Shown: positions 1 to 13,689, counted from the first letter of the stretch. The stretch is 64,000 nt of DNA from Absidia repens (GCA_002105175.1 MCGE01000063.1:1-64000), one strand, 5' to 3'. Program-made: numbers and translations. The notes: generated by a model from the letters alone, not told the origin.

Positions 1-3000
1 TTTCATAAGGTGATCACAAGATAATTGAGATCCAGTTGCTGTTGACGACATGGGTAAGGTGAAGACTTGAAGAGCTTCCTTCAATCTAAATTAAAATAAG
101 AATATAAATATCAGCACCAGCCAGAGTCGCCCGTCTCCATGCATATTCATCCTTTAACTTACCGTCGCATGTAGTTTTCAGGTTTATTGACCAGACGTTT
201 TCCTATTTTCCACAATCCTGAACGTAAATCCGTTTCCAGTTGCTGGACACCATAGGGTGAGAATTGGTTTTTGGTGATGATGTTCCGCCAATACCAATCA
301 TCAATACCAAGAGAGATTTGTTTATACATGGATATAAAGCTACTCTGCGGGTAAGCGTTGTTGAGATATTTGCAAGAAACCAATAATCCTTGCAGTGGCT
401 GGTATAAACTATCTGAAACTTCAAGAGCGGAATCGTTCATTGTTTGCCACCATATATCCCTATAGGACATTAATGAAATTAAGGAGGAAATAAGTACAAA
501 ATGACATAACAACATTATGACAAGCCATTTTACCTTTTCGTGTACTGCTTTGTATCTACCGCCCATTCTTTCAACACCAGTTTCACGCAAATTTTTTGAA
601 TTCTATCCGCCAATTGTTGGAATGCAGATGAGATATCACCAAAAAGTCCTTTGTAATTCTGGTCTGTTGACAATGGATCCACCACGTAGCACACCTTGCC
701 TTCGGAGAGCATACTTTTGCGGACATCTTGCGCGATAACTGTTTCCTGATCGAGCTTGTAGTTGAAGTCCAAGAAAAACTATCAAAAAGGAAATGTTAGT
801 CCTTTTTTTGTAATTGCATCCTACCCGTCCACTCACTATCAACACATTGGAATATGTGTGTGTTTTGCATTACCTCGTCATCTTCCCAATCCCGGATAGC
901 TTCGATTAGTTTTTGAGCACTAGTCCACCATCGATAGAGTTTCTTCAACACGGAAAGCGAGCCACCCGATTCAGTTGCTGTAATTACACCAGTTACAGCA
1001 TCTGGGAGAGCGCCAGGGACTTGCACTGATCGAATCAAGCTCAAAGCTTCAAAAGAGTCTACAGCTGATGAGATACGATTTTGATACTGCCCAAGTAATG
1101 ACAATTGAATATAGGCAAAGAATTGGAATTGCTGACGAATGGATGGAATCAGTTTGTAGGTATCTAAATGTAAGATAAGAAGTCAGTCCTGTCCGACAAA
1201 ACATTCACTTATTTTACCTGTGATGCCTTCCCAAAGATGGATCAATTTCATCGATGACTGTGTTGCTTCCACTGTTGACTTTTCATCAGTATCCATGTAT
1301 TGATCGTCTTCATACAATTCAAACGCTTGTCTATCTGATGCAATATCATCGTATCGTACCTGAGCAACTAAAAATAAAAATAAATAATAATATATAACAC
1401 AAAATCAGTACACACTTTCATCCACAAAAACTTCCCTTTCCCTTTTCTTTTGTATTGCTTACAACGCCGTTCGCCATCGAACCAAGCTTTAAACCAATCT
1501 TGTTGTTCCAAAACAATGCTAGAGATTTGACCATTGATCAACGCAGAGGTGCTTTCTTGGTAAGACAGAGGCACAAATCCAAAATCATCAGATAGAGATC
1601 GATCAAACTCCAGTAATTCATGGACAGTGTGACTAAGCAAGTTGGGTTGAGCGATAAGTTTGGGTATAGTTCGAGTAACCTTGCGTGCAATGTCCTCCAT
1701 CAGTCCATCAATAAAGTAGTCTCTTGCTGATACACGTTGCTCGTGACCAAACACATCTTCCACAATAGGCTGAATGGTTGTCATAATGAATGGAATATGT
1801 GCTGAGATTTGGTTCTTCGCATGCTTCAAATACCATTCAGGCTACAAACGAAAGGAGAGGGAGGGGGGAAGGGAGGAATATTAGTATTCATATTTCTTTT
1901 TTTGATTTCAACAACATTACCTTATCCAGTCTGTTGGTCGGTCTTGATCCTTCAAAGTGGAATTTAAATCGCAGGGAAATTGGCTCAAGTAAAAGACGCA
2001 TCGGTGCTGAGAGTAAAGGTTGTATAGTCTGATTGGGTGCTTCAGGCGATTCAGTTCTTCAAGGGCGTAATATAAATAATACAGTGCATATTAGTTCAAC
2101 AATGATGAGTCCTACTTTATTTGGCAGTACACGCTACAATATTAAATAGTTACTTACGGTCGTTTCAATAGCAGCATATTTCGAAATCCATTTTCCAATC
2201 CTTCCAATTTCGATCTGATTTGAGGGCCATAAGGCGGTTGAATGGCCGTCGGCCAGTCCAGGGTTTGCAATGAAGCTGCAATGTCTCTATATGAAAAACA
2301 GTACAAATATATAACATCAGTTATAATAATTCATCTATCGTAAACGAAAGGCAACTACTGGTCCCATTATACTTACTTCCTGATTGTATCGTTTAGCTTG
2401 TTCCATAATTCCATTTGGCATCTTTCCAGGTATGTACCCAAATCGGCAAATGAACCATGTTGGACAGGGTCTTGAGTACATATCAGTTGGGCAAATTTTA
2501 AAAGTTGAGTATATCTTTCGACAGCCTTGGAATGATCTTGCTCCAGGTGTTTCAATGATTCCGTCCTATATGAATATAAAAGGCACAGAGAGCGAGAGTT
2601 GTTACTTCAGTTAATACATGGCAAATAATACATTCTTTTGTCCATGCTTACCAAAGATGAGACGCCACAAGAAGTGTTTTGATATATGAGGTCGCACTAT
2701 CTAGTATCCTTAAACGCTGTTCCAAATCGCCTATTGTATAGATAAAGGTGGTGTAGTCGCTGCTGCCAGAGAGTTGTTGGTCGGGTTGGTCCAGGAGATG
2801 GTCTTTGTGTACTTGAGTCAGGTCATTTTTGGTTGATGTCAAAGCTACGTAGAGGTGGTCAAGAGATGATTTGTCAGATAATATTTTATGTAAGGAGTGT
2901 TCGAGTGTATAATTCGTTCTTGTTCTTGATTCTTGTAACTATGCAATAAAGATTAATGGGGTGAGTCCTTGTTTCTTCAACAAGAGAGCATTTTTTCAGT

Positions 3001-3148
3001 CTAAAAACAAACAAACCTGGTGTTGTAAACGTTCTTCTTTTTCAATTTCTTGCTCCAAAAGTTTTTCTAATACATTGGTGTCGATGTTAGCGTGGTTATG
3101 TAATTGCTCATCGAGATACGCGTTGATGGATGTTTTTACAGAGGACAT
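1..3148 (-). CDS. RINT1: RINT1/Tip20 family subunit of the Dsl1 (NRZ) tethering complex, 3' end cut by window
   Basis: Together with Dsl1/ZW10 and Sec39/NAG, this family tethers Golgi-derived COPI vesicles to the ER. I start at the ATG at 3148 (MSSVKTSINAYLDEQL), which opens a short coiled-coil exon rich in Glu and Gln (3017-3148) ending in a clean donor. Joining exons by eye gives the family-typical block RPTNRLDKPEWYLKHAKNQI near 1830-1930, followed by the conserved helical region with EDVFGHEQRVSARDYFIDGL and HTVHELLEFDRSL (1368-1829). The exons to the left continue the alpha-helical Tip20-like fold (WEDDE, DDWYWRN, KRLVNKPENYMRR). The piece at 1-90 reads LKEALQVFTLPMSS, like the family C-terminus, and runs off the window. 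I see about a dozen exons. Identity is firm; individual exon borders are approximate. Confidence 0.88.
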
Positions 3149-4636
3149 AAGTAAAATCTGTGCGAAAGAGTGAGCCAAGAAAAAAAGTTCTTTTTTGGAA
3201 CTGGAGATTTTTAAAAGTCCGTTACAGTAAAAATTGATTTCATGCCTTTCGATTTCCAAACGATGCCAGAGCCCTGAATTATCCCGCATTTGTCCCTATC
3301 ACTTGATTTGAACTTTTTGATTTGTTTCATTATTACGGAGTATAGTAGTTAGTTAGGTATAGCATTTCATTCATCTCTCCCGATGATTATTTATCATAGT
3401 AGTGTAGTACTCTGCTGGGTTTTAATGAATGTATTTTGTGAATAAAGAAAAACTTAAATTTCATTTTACCTCATCATTTATCTACTTTGTCTTGATCCTC
3501 TTGTCTCTGTCAATTTTTTTTCGAAACCCAAAGTATAACGCAGTTGCGATGGCAATAGACGAAGTATGAAACAATCGAAATTGATGATATCATAATTTCC
3601 AGACTCCCTCTAGCAAGGGCGGGTTCAATTATCAATTTTTTCAAACTGGACCACGCGGATACGTATGCGCAAAGTCTCGATTTTTTTTATTGCAGGTACA
3701 GCAAACAAATCAGCACAGTTAAAGCGTGGATCATACAGCACAATTTGCCCGCGCTTTAAGGGACATACATTTTCATATGAACGATCATGGGCATGAAGGT
3801 CCGATCGATATGCGCGTGGATAATTGACTGGGTTCAGCGCATTATTCTGCGTTTACTGATAAAGTGGTATGTGAAAAATGAAGACGATGTTATGGCGCGC
3901 GGATGTTGATGCTCACATAAGATGCAGATTAATTTCTATATATCAGGAATTATCCTCCCCCCCACTGGTAACAGGGCCCGAGCTTGGGACCGCAAACCTA
4001 ACCATTGGGCTTACCAACATGCGGTTTTTCATTGACATACTCCATCTCTCCGCCCCATCAATTTTCTTGCCATCCATTTTTTTTAATACTCGATGCATAA
4101 AGCCCAATCATCACACCATTGAAATTCTACGTCCTACCCCCCCAGTTTATATATGCATATGCAACATGTACAGTATTGTAGGTATCATTACATCGTTCAA
4201 TCCTGACATACTCGTTCCTATACAGTACAGTACATATATATCCCTTTCGCACATCATATGGTATTCAATAAAAAGAACATGTTTAAAAAACGATTTATTA
4301 CACGGAGTCAAAATGGATATATAAAAAAAGGGTGTCAAATGTACAAGTAGATTCAAATACAAAAAAGGAGTGTTCATTCTATAAAGCAATGGGTAGTAGA
4401 AGAACACAAACTATAAACAAAAAATTGATGTATAATAATAAATAATAGTAATAAAAAACCACAGTATTCGAATAAAATAATAAGAATAAGAATAATAAAT
4501 AATAGAGGGAGACAGTACAATATGCAGTGAAGAGTGGTGGACTAGTAGTTGAGTAAAAGCATCATAAAATCAATAGTAATAATAATAATAAGAAATAAAT
4601 AATAAATGGAGAGAGACCAGAAAGTGAAGTGAAAGA
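3149..4636. other. Intergenic: RINT1 promoter side and 3' flank of the polyglutamine gene
   Basis: No supportable gene. The left part (3149-3500) is the upstream region of RINT1. The right part (about 4100-4620) is very AT-rich with many TAA/AAT runs and several AATAAA-like words on both strands, as expected for a 3' UTR and poly(A) region. Open frames on both strands at 3878-4407 show no domain and overlap one another. Confidence 0.5.
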
Positions 4637-5426
<790 letters not shown>

Positions 5427-5835
5427 TAGAATTGAAAAGGAAAAAAAAAAAAAAAAAGGAAGGAGAGGGGGAGAGGGGGAGAGGGGCAAATGGTTGGGCC
5501 GATTTGAGGAAGTAATGGGTATGCGTAAGAACTCGAAATAAAAAATGAAGAATATCAGAGGAAGGTATATCTAGTGGATACAGGGTGGGGGATGTATGAT
5601 ATAAGTGAATACTAAAACACCATGTACCTTATATGGGTTACTAATGGTTGAGAATGTAAAAGAGAGCAAAAAAAAAGGAAAAGAGGGAGAGAGAGACGGT
5701 AGGGGGAGAAAGAGAGACTAAACAAATAATCGGGAAATAAAGGTTACACCGAGAGCAGGTTCAAAACTTTGTTGTATGAGTCTGTATGTTGATAAAAATT
5801 TTTGACCTTTTTTATTTTTTATTTTTTTTTTTGCT
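5427..5835. other. Intergenic: upstream of the polyglutamine gene, 3' flank of the MFS gene
   Basis: Low-complexity purine/pyrimidine sequence with A17 at about 5441 and GAGAGAG runs around 5460-5500 and 5680-5720. On the minus strand this is a CT-rich tract just upstream of the start at 5426, matching the CT-rich promoters seen before other genes here. No gene seen. Confidence 0.4.
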
Positions 5836-8116
5836 CTATTGTAATGATGATTGCTTTTCATTTGTACTACGTTGGATCAGAGAATTATCAGATAAATGTG
5901 TCAAAATCAATGAGCCTTCGACGGATGGTTCATCTTCAGATAAAACCCGATCATATCTATTGCTACTATAACTAATACTATTGCCACCTTCTTGTTCATG
6001 CATGTAATACACCGACCCCATAGAAGCCAGAAAGATGATCACTGCCAACACTGACGCACGGAATCCAGTATCTATCATTGAATGGAAGATAAATATAAGT
6101 AAATCATCATGGGTATAATACTTTATTTATTGTCACTTACGATATTGAGGTGCATCTATGTATAACAATATATAACAATATATATATATTATAAGAGTAT
6201 CATCAGTCTCTGTCATTTCGTCTTTGCGTTTGTTTGAAGGTCATCTTACCGGTCACAGGCCATAATACTAATGGAGTCCAAGTCCACATCATGGAGGAGA
6301 AAGTATTCATAGCGGCAATAGACATGGCCCGGAGTTCAATATTGGAGGTAATGATTTCACTTGCCCAAGTCATCACCACCTATAAAAAGTTTACCAAATA
6401 CATTAGTTTTTTTTTTTTTCCTTTTCCTTTTCCGTACATAATGCCTTCATACCGAGGTAGTTGATCCCAGTCCTGCATGTGTTACAATGAATGCAAAATA
6501 AAGGAAACCAAAAGGTTGAACAAAGGCAGATAAAAGCCTACAAAAACAAAAGGACGGATCAGGGTCGAGCTTCATCATGTTTCATGAATAAGCTACACTT
6601 ACAAGCATCCAAGTAGGCCAAAAGAAGCGGGTACCAATAGACACCATATTCTAGATTGCAACCGATCACTAATAAAGCCATTACATAAGCTAACAACCAT
6701 CGTAATCAAGGTATCCGGCTGAAAAAAAAAAAATTTAAAAAAAATATTAAAAATAAAAACCATTAAATACCTATTTCATATATACATGTATAGGTGCATG
6801 TTTTTACTTACTGTTGTCAATAGATTAGCTGTAACGGCATCATAGCCTGATTTTTTGGCGACAATTCCCAGGACATGACAACCTCCAAGAGCCACATGAA
6901 GCGAAGCCCATCCGCTGATAAATGGATAGAGGTACTTGTTTCCCGTCAAAATACGGAGCTTGTCCCAACGACTGCTGTGTTCCTTTTTAATATCACGTAC
7001 ATCCAAGCCATCCCCCCGTTGAATTGCGATCGCCACTTCCTATAACGAGTATGAGCTAATGAATAAAAGCACCGCCCTTTTTTTTTTTTTTTTTTTTTTT
7101 GTATTACCGATTTGTTTAACCAGGAGGTAGTTGTTGGATAGTCCGGAAGATAATTGTAACCAAACCAGGCAAGGATTGAGGTAACCAACGCATCGAATAG
7201 AAACATCCATCGCCATCTAATATATGAATATATACATAAAAGCAATAATATAAGTAAATTGTTTCATTCCTTCACCACATTTCCATGATAGATGACTTTA
7301 CCCGCTTAGTCCCCAAACATTATCCATAGTTTTCAGCATGACAGCTTGAACCACACCAGATAACCCCGTACCCAGAGCACCACACAAGTTCAGTAACGCC
7401 ATTCTTTTCCCTAATTCTTTTTTCGTGTACCAAGTTCCGAGTAAAAAAACAATCTAAATATATTATAAATGAATACAAGAGTCGCTCTATCATTGTGATC
7501 TGTTCTCTAATATTTACTTACCCCAGGATAAAATCCGGCCTCGGCCAATCCCAAACAAAATCGAATTGCATACACACTTTTGACCGAGTTGACACAAGCC
7601 ATAGAGATGGTTAGCAGGCACCAAATTGATTCCAAGAAGGGAAGATAGAAGGAGGGTCGGCATCTTGCTAAAAGGATATTGGAAGGGATCTGCATGCTAC
7701 ATCAAATCAAAAGCCATCATATCAGCTCAAACACAGTAAACATCACCATTGCCATATGTAACTTACGACAGATATCCAACCATAAAGAGAACACCCATCC
7801 AATTGTATTGTACGCCTGTGATTTTCAATTCTTCTTCCATCCCACTTATGAAGGCACTACCTATAAATATACATATATAATATAATCATGCTAAGTAGCT
7901 TACACTACTCCGACACTTACCATCGATCCTATTCCTCCTCCCCCCCTTCACCTACCCATGCGTTGCACTCTCCTTTCCTATCAATTTACCTAAGTTGGAA
8001 TTGTCTAAAGCCTTGACCATGTTGCCAAACATTGCAAAGGCTAGGAGTCGTTTGTCTAATCGTCTAACATATTCCTGTTCTTCTTCCAAGTTCGGTTTTT
8101 CATCTTGAATAGTCAT
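5836..8116 (-). CDS. MFS permease, anion:cation symporter (allantoate/nicotinate/pantothenate) family
   Basis: This is a plasma-membrane H+-symporter-type family importing small organic anions or vitamins; the substrate cannot be read from sequence. The start is the ATG at 8116 (MTIQDEKPNLEEEQEYVRRL), followed by the family-typical DKRLLAFAMFGNMVKALDNS. Later exons show PSNILLARCRPSFYLPFLES, the TM4 region RFCLGLAEAGFYPG, GWRWMFLFDALVTSILAWFG, and SWLNKSEVAIAI before the central loop. The C-terminal half contains ASEIISSNIELRAMSIAAMN and TDAPQYHTGFRASVLAVIIF. The last string forms only when a 15-nt exon (6141-6155) is included. The C-terminal tail is acidic and cytosolic. I count around a dozen exons. 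The family is firm and the subfamily likely. Confidence 0.88.
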
Positions 8117-8887
8117 GGTTGTTGTATCCTAGTGGTGGGCTGAGCTGTGTCGCGCTTGTGCTGTGCTATGTAGTATATGAATGTATACTGTGGAGATGAT
8201 CGTCTAGCTGTAATGATGATCGTCTCTGGTTTCCTCAAGAGTCGTAGTCAAATAGATCACAAGGACAAATAGAAGAATCAATGAAAACAAAAGAGAAAAG
8301 GAAGTGAGGTGAATCGAGGTAAGGGGTATAAGATGAAGAACAAAAAAAGAAAAAGGAAAGAAATTGGACAGCCCCTTTTTTTTAAAAAAAAAAAGAGTGA
8401 CGGGGATCAAATAGTTTTCGGTCATCCAATGAGAGACCTGCCATTAGGTTCATACGTAGATCCCCTAAATTCAATGGCGTCAAATGTGCTTTTCCCTGAT
8501 TTAGTTCAAACAAAAAATACGACAGGTACCATTTTTTATGGGTTTTAAAATTAAACCTATTTCACTACCCTTAGTAAATATGTACTTAAAAAAAATTCCT
8601 CTCCTACTATTGGTTTCAAAATTTGCGATAGCATAGCAATAATTAAGGAAAGCGGAAATTCAATTCAAGGAGGGGAGAATGATGTACGCCAGGTTACGAT
8701 ATCAGATCAAAAGCCATTTAATGCCAGAAAAGATGGATAAAATTTTCCTTTTTTCGTTCTTTTTCTCTTTTGTTGTGCTTGGAGATTTTTCTAAACAGTA
8801 TTCGTACATAATACATCTGCTTAGTGGTATTGCTGGAACTCTTTTGACTCTCCTTTTCATGCATACGGTCCGCACCAGTCCAGTATT
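8117..8887. other. Intergenic: promoter side of the MFS gene
   Basis: AT-rich with short A/T runs (A11 near 8384). A small open frame on the plus strand from 8679 has no recognisable features. Nothing else seen. Confidence 0.4.
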
Positions 8888-9194
8888 ATGGCTTCATCAT
8901 CGGTCACTTGTCCAGTCAATCTTGTTCAACCTGTCAATCTTTCAGGTGGTCAATGGTAAGCCAGTCAAAAGGTGTTACACTTTGTTTTTTTCTACTCAGT
9001 CACTCATCTTTTTATCGCATTACCGTGCTCATTTGCGGTGGTCTTATATTTGAAAACGAAATAGCAATCATTGCGGCCAGGTATACTCAACAATAAAATA
9101 TAAAAAGAAAAATCATTTGAATTCATTTTATTTTTTTCTATGTAGTACGGTCACAACCACAAATCATGTAGCTTGCTCAAATCTAAATAATTAA
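8888..9194 (+). CDS. Tentative small three-exon gene, 65 residues, one hydrophobic segment
   Basis: I infer exons 8888-8955, 9000-9080 and 9146-9194. Both introns are GT-AG (44 and 65 nt) with pyrimidine-rich 3' ends, and all three exons stay in one frame to a TAA. The product starts MASSSVTCPVNLVQPVNLSG, has a hydrophobic stretch RITVLICGGLIFENEIAIIA and ends in VACSNLNN. Without the second intron the frame still closes a few codons later, so splicing is uncertain. I recognise no family. Chance open sequence is a real alternative; transcript data would decide. Confidence 0.28.
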
Positions 9195-9529
9195 ACGTAT
9201 ATTGATCATTTATTATTCCTTATCATTCTTCTACTACTAATAAGAATAAAGATTCATAGCAACAACTTAACACACTTGCTAGAAATTAATCGTTTACTTG
9301 TGGGGAGGATGGGGTAGAAAAGGTAAATAGCAACAAGGAACTGTGATCGGTGGTTGAACATCACGCATATAAAAAACAGTAGCCTGAGCACATAAACGTA
9401 ATATTTGCAGGAACGACCAATCCAATTTCAAAAAAAGTAAAACTGCATCTTGTGATTTATTTATAAAAATATCAATTCAATAAACTAAACTAAAAAAGCA
9501 AAACAAATAAAGCTAACACACCAATAAAT
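9195..9529. other. Intergenic, 3' flank of the glutamine synthetase gene
   Basis: AT-rich, with AATAAA-like words on both strands, consistent with poly(A) regions of converging transcripts. No gene seen. Confidence 0.4.
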
Positions 9530-11273
9530 CTATACTAATTCCAGGTATCGTTTGCGTTCATAGTCCGTCACAGCATTTTGCCACTGATTCCATTCATGAA
9601 GTCGGGTTTTCACGTAATGATCAACAAAGGCATCCCCAAGAACTAGACGTGCTATTGATGATTTTTCATCCATGACGGCCACTGCTTCTTGCAAAGTACG
9701 AGCCAAACGTTGACCTTTTGATGGTGCAGAGGCATCCATAGCATCCACAGGAAGAGCTTGATTCGTTTTGATTCCCCAATAGCCACATTTCAAAATAGCT
9801 GCCATTGCAAGATGAGGATTGATGTCGGCTCCAGAGACACGCTTTCGATAAGAATAATAAAGAAAGGAAATTAGAATTTAACAAAGTCAAATACACAAGA
9901 GAAGCAGCTTACCATTTCCATGCGTGTGGCATCTTTTGAGGTAGTTGGAGGAACAATGACACGAATGGCACCCAATCGATTATCAATCCCGAATGATACC
10001 GATACAGGCGCCCAAAAGTTTTCCACTAATCGTTTGTAACTATGTTCAAGAAAGAGAGAAAAAAAAAATAATCAGAGACATCGTAATAAATAATAATTAC
10101 GTACCTATTGACAGTTGGAGCGAGGATAGCCAGAATACTTGGTAACCCACGAAGTACACCAGCTAAAAATTGGGTCATGGTGATACTCATATGAGGCAAA
10201 GGGCTGTTTTGTTGTTCATCGTCATTCCACACAGCAAATGCATTCTTGCCATCGACGTTCTTCTTGAGACTAAAATGCATGTGCCCCGAGCAGCCAGGAA
10301 GGTCTTGATTGGGTTTTGCCATAAACGAGGTAATCATACCGTGCTGTAAACCTATCTGTTTCATTGCCGTCTTGAAAAGTGTTGCACGATCACCGGCTTC
10401 TTTCGCATCCCGATACGCCACCGCCGCCTCAAATACCCCAGGTCCTGTTTCTGTATGCCAACTTTCCATTTCGACATTGAATTGCTTGAGCCAGTCAAAA
10501 GCATGATAGTAAAAGGCTTGGTTCTGAGTAGGCCGCAACATGGAGTACCCACACATACCCACCGTCAGATGCGTCAAGTTGGTATGCTGCTTTTCCACCA
10601 GCGATGCCGGTGACTCTGTTTTTATACGGTCGGCGTACATGCATGATATATAAATATATATAAAATGGTAAATAATAACACAAAATTATTGAGAGAGTAC
10701 AGTATCACCTTACCTTTGTAGCAAAAGAATTCAAATTCAATCCCAGCATAGGGCGTATAGCCAGCTTCATTCAAATCATCCACTGCTTGTTTCAACAACG
10801 TCCGAGGGCAGCAATACATAGGTTGGAGTGTGGATGGATCGACAATATAAACCAAAAAAAACGGAATGTTATCTTCCCATGGGATACGACGGAAACTGCT
10901 GAGATCAACCTTGGCAATTAAGTCAGAGAATTGCGCCTCGTTATTGGAAAACGCCACATCGGTCGTGTATGGTTTATCAAGAATATCCCAGCCAAACAAA
11001 ATGGAGCAAAAGCCTACATTCAAAGAACAGTCAAGTAAATGAGATTTCCCTTCCTTCCTTTTTTTTTTTTTTTTTTTTTTTTTGGGGCTCGGCTTGCTTC
11101 TTACCAAAGCCATTATCGATGACTTGCAGAAATTTGGTCTTGTTCAAGACTTTCCCACAAAGCACGCCGTCAATGTCGACCGCTGCCACCTTGACTTTGG
11201 TGTCGTTACTTAACAACTGTTCAATATTTTGCCGTGTGGCTGGTTCAGTTTCAGTCATGTTTCCCAATGTCAT
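9530..11273 (-). CDS. Glutamine synthetase family protein, bacterial GlnA/PuuA (FluG-like) type
   Basis: This family ligates ammonia or an amine to glutamate with ATP. Exon 1 (start ATG at 11273, alternative in-frame ATG at 11258) holds the N-terminal beta-grasp signature VAAVDIDGVLCGKVLNKTKF, typical of GlnA/PuuA/FluG proteins rather than eukaryotic GSII. The catalytic domain follows: GIEFEFF (metal-binding Glu), HTETGPGVFEAAVAYRDAKE, FMAKPNQDLPGCSGHMHFSL (nucleotide/metal-binding HxH region), APTVNRYKRLVENFWAPVSV across a splice, GIDNRLGAIRV and RVSGADINPHLAMAAIL. There are about five exons, and the length is near the usual 430-460 residues. It could be a gamma-glutamyl-amine ligase instead of a true glutamine synthetase. 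It is transcribed divergently from cytochrome b5. Confidence 0.88.
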
Positions 11274-11916
11274 CTTGATGAATGAGGTGTTTTTTTTATT
11301 TCTAAAAAAAAAGAAGTTGGGAAAGAAAGAGAGAGCATAATAAAGAGAGATCGTATTTTATACAGTGATGCAAAATGCCTGAACAAATAGTAACATTTAG
11401 AAACTCCGGTTACGCCTACTTTCAACGAACTACCAAGTTTTTTTTTTTAAAAAGCAGATGACACTTATAGCGAATTTGGAGGCTCTGCCATGAAAAAAAA
11501 AAAAAAAAAAATCAAGGTGTATTTGGAAATTCCACCCATCCCATTCTGTCCCATTTTTTAACTGTGCAGACTCATAAAATCCTCACCTTTCCCTTAAGCT
11601 TATAAGTAAGTGAAGATTGAACGTACACTCGGATTTTCATTGTGATTTGTTTGGCTCGGTTCTACTTTTTCCAAGTGTCAAAAGGTGAGGTGGGGTTCCA
11701 TTAACGGTGATTGATTTTTTTTCAGATCAACTCAGGGTGAATTGATTTTTATTGGTTCGGAAACTCGGACTAAAGAATACCAGAAATCTTTTTTATTTCA
11801 TTTTTTTATTAAATTCATCAGGCGTCCCTTTTATTGTTTTTTTTTTTCCCTCTTTACTTACATTTTTTTCCCTTCCTGCACCCCCCCTACTCTTCTATTC
11901 TTTTTTTTTTTGAATC
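11274..11916. promoter_or_regulatory. Divergent promoter region between the GS-family gene and cytochrome b5
   Basis: 643 bp between two divergent start codons. The right half is strongly CT-rich on the plus strand (11770-11911) up to the cytochrome b5 ATG, as before other genes in this window. It contains A18 near 11493 and several T runs. No specific operator is recognisable. Confidence 0.45.
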
Positions 11917-12632
11917 ATGTCCAAGGTCTTTTCCACTGCCGATGTCAACGCCCACCAAAGTCGTGGTGACCTTTGGGTTGTAGTCCACAACAAAGTTTAT
12001 GATATCACCGAATTTGTCGTCGAAGTAAGTTTCTCCCTTCCACCACTTACCATTTACTCATCGTGATTGACTCGGAAACTAACCATCTCGGATTTATTAT
12101 ATTTACTTACAGCATCCTGGTGGTGAAGAAGTGTTGTTCGATGAAGCTGGTAAGAATAATGGAGGCCATTGCGTGTTTTAGAAATAGGGCATACAAGTGT
12201 ACTAAGTGACCCTTGTAATTTTGTGTAATGTAATGAACAGGCAAGGATGCCACTGAATCCTTTGAAGATATTGGTCACTCTGATGAAGCCCGTGAAATGT
12301 TGGAAAAGTACCTTGTTGGTGAATTAGATGCTGCTGTAAGTTTTTGTTTAACAGACCATTGCGTGTTGCTTTTATCTTCTGACACTTTTTTTCTTTTTTA
12401 TAGTCTCGAGTAGATAACCACAAGTTTGATCCTATCCGTGCTGGAGAGCTTCCTGAAGAAAAGCCTTCTGGATCGTAAGTAGAAAAGGATAGTAACGGGA
12501 GAGAATGCACTTTATCAGCGATGTTGTATCTTAACGTATTACTGCTCTTTTTTTAGTGCTCTTCGTGTCATTATCCCTGCTCTTGCTGTCGCCGGTGTTC
12601 TCGTTTACAAGTTTATTTTGTCCAAGAACTAG
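11917..12632 (+). CDS. CYB5: Cytochrome b5, tail-anchored
   Basis: A haem electron carrier of the ER membrane that feeds desaturases, sterol enzymes and P450s. Five exons join in frame to 128 residues. The haem domain occupies about residues 1-80: [15 protein letters not shown], then [20 protein letters not shown], with His37 (HPGG) and His61 (DIGHSDEA) as the expected axial ligands. A short charged linker leads to one C-terminal hydrophobic helix, [18 protein letters not shown], followed by SKN, a classic tail anchor. The start lies directly after a T-rich tract, and a poly(A) signal AATAAA lies at about 12695. Nothing is missing or odd. Confidence 0.97.
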
Positions 12633-13689
12633 ATTGACTATCCCCCATTTATTTTTAGTAGTTTAGTATTTATTTATCTGATATTCTTGTTTGTAATAAA
12701 ATCGTACATGTTGTTTATTCTGTCTCAATTATGATATATGCGTGTACAATAATTATATTGTTGTCGACGATGATCTGTGTGCCGTAGGGCTATTGTATGT
12801 TTTATGGTGCCGTTCAATTTTTTATATTCACTTTTACACCTCCGAAAAGGGGGTTGCTGAAATGTTATCTTCAATGAAATTAAACACCCCCGACCATTTT
12901 GCACCGAGCCCTTTTTAAGTATACTACATGGGCAAAAAAAAAAAAAATAATAAGGCAAAAAAATTAACGGGTTACACATATGCAAGTATGTCTAGTCCAG
13001 TAGAGTTTATGTTGTTCACAAAGTCTAGGCTGACTGATATGAGTGGTAAACTGGGAAATGGGCTAAAGTTGTTACCAGACACTAGGCGTATGGGGGGTTG
13101 CGCGAATAATCATAGATATGCAAAAAAAACAGTGCTCGTACAACACTCTCTAGGTTCTTTTCTATGATTGGTCGAGCAGGTATATGGCTACCTTTAGTAA
13201 TAAGTGATCTAAGACTGCCAACCTACTCCGAGGTTTTAAGGCGGGGGAAAGTAATCATAGTGGGTGAACTGTAGAGCAAGCGTTTGGTAGGATACTGACA
13301 AAACAGTTATAATGGCATCATTATTCATTATAAAATGATTCAGAGAATGGATAATAAAAAATATATATTTTATTGAAGCATATTGGTAGAACTAAAACTA
13401 AAGACAAGGGGGTCATTGTCAATGCCACAAGGGATTTAGTAGAAAGATCTATTTGCGGATGCTTGAGGAACAAGAGTTTGAGATTTGAAGAATGGTCAAC
13501 ACTACTATAAAGGGACGGTTATAATATGAGCTGATATACTATACTGTACATACAGTACAGGACGTGGGAAATGCCAAAATGATATATTTGATTGAATCAC
13601 ACCACGATCACCGTTAATCAAAGCTGATGATGGAAGTAAAAAAGAGAGCTAATGCACAAGACATGAAAGAGACTCATGGGTCATTTTCA
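12633..13689. other. Intergenic after cytochrome b5
   Basis: Contains the cytochrome b5 3' end (AATAAA near 12695). A stretch at 12928-13260 is open in several frames and less AT-rich than its surroundings, but shows no motif. It could be decayed mobile or genic sequence. No gene supported. Confidence 0.35.

Noticed and set aside
3878..4407. Overlapping plus and minus frames of 148 and 86 residues
   Set aside because: Low-complexity Ile/Tyr/Ser-rich composition in an AT-rich 3' region, with no motif.
12928..13167. 79-residue plus frame
   Set aside because: Begins in a poly-Lys run from A tracts. No domain, no splice context and no promoter tract.
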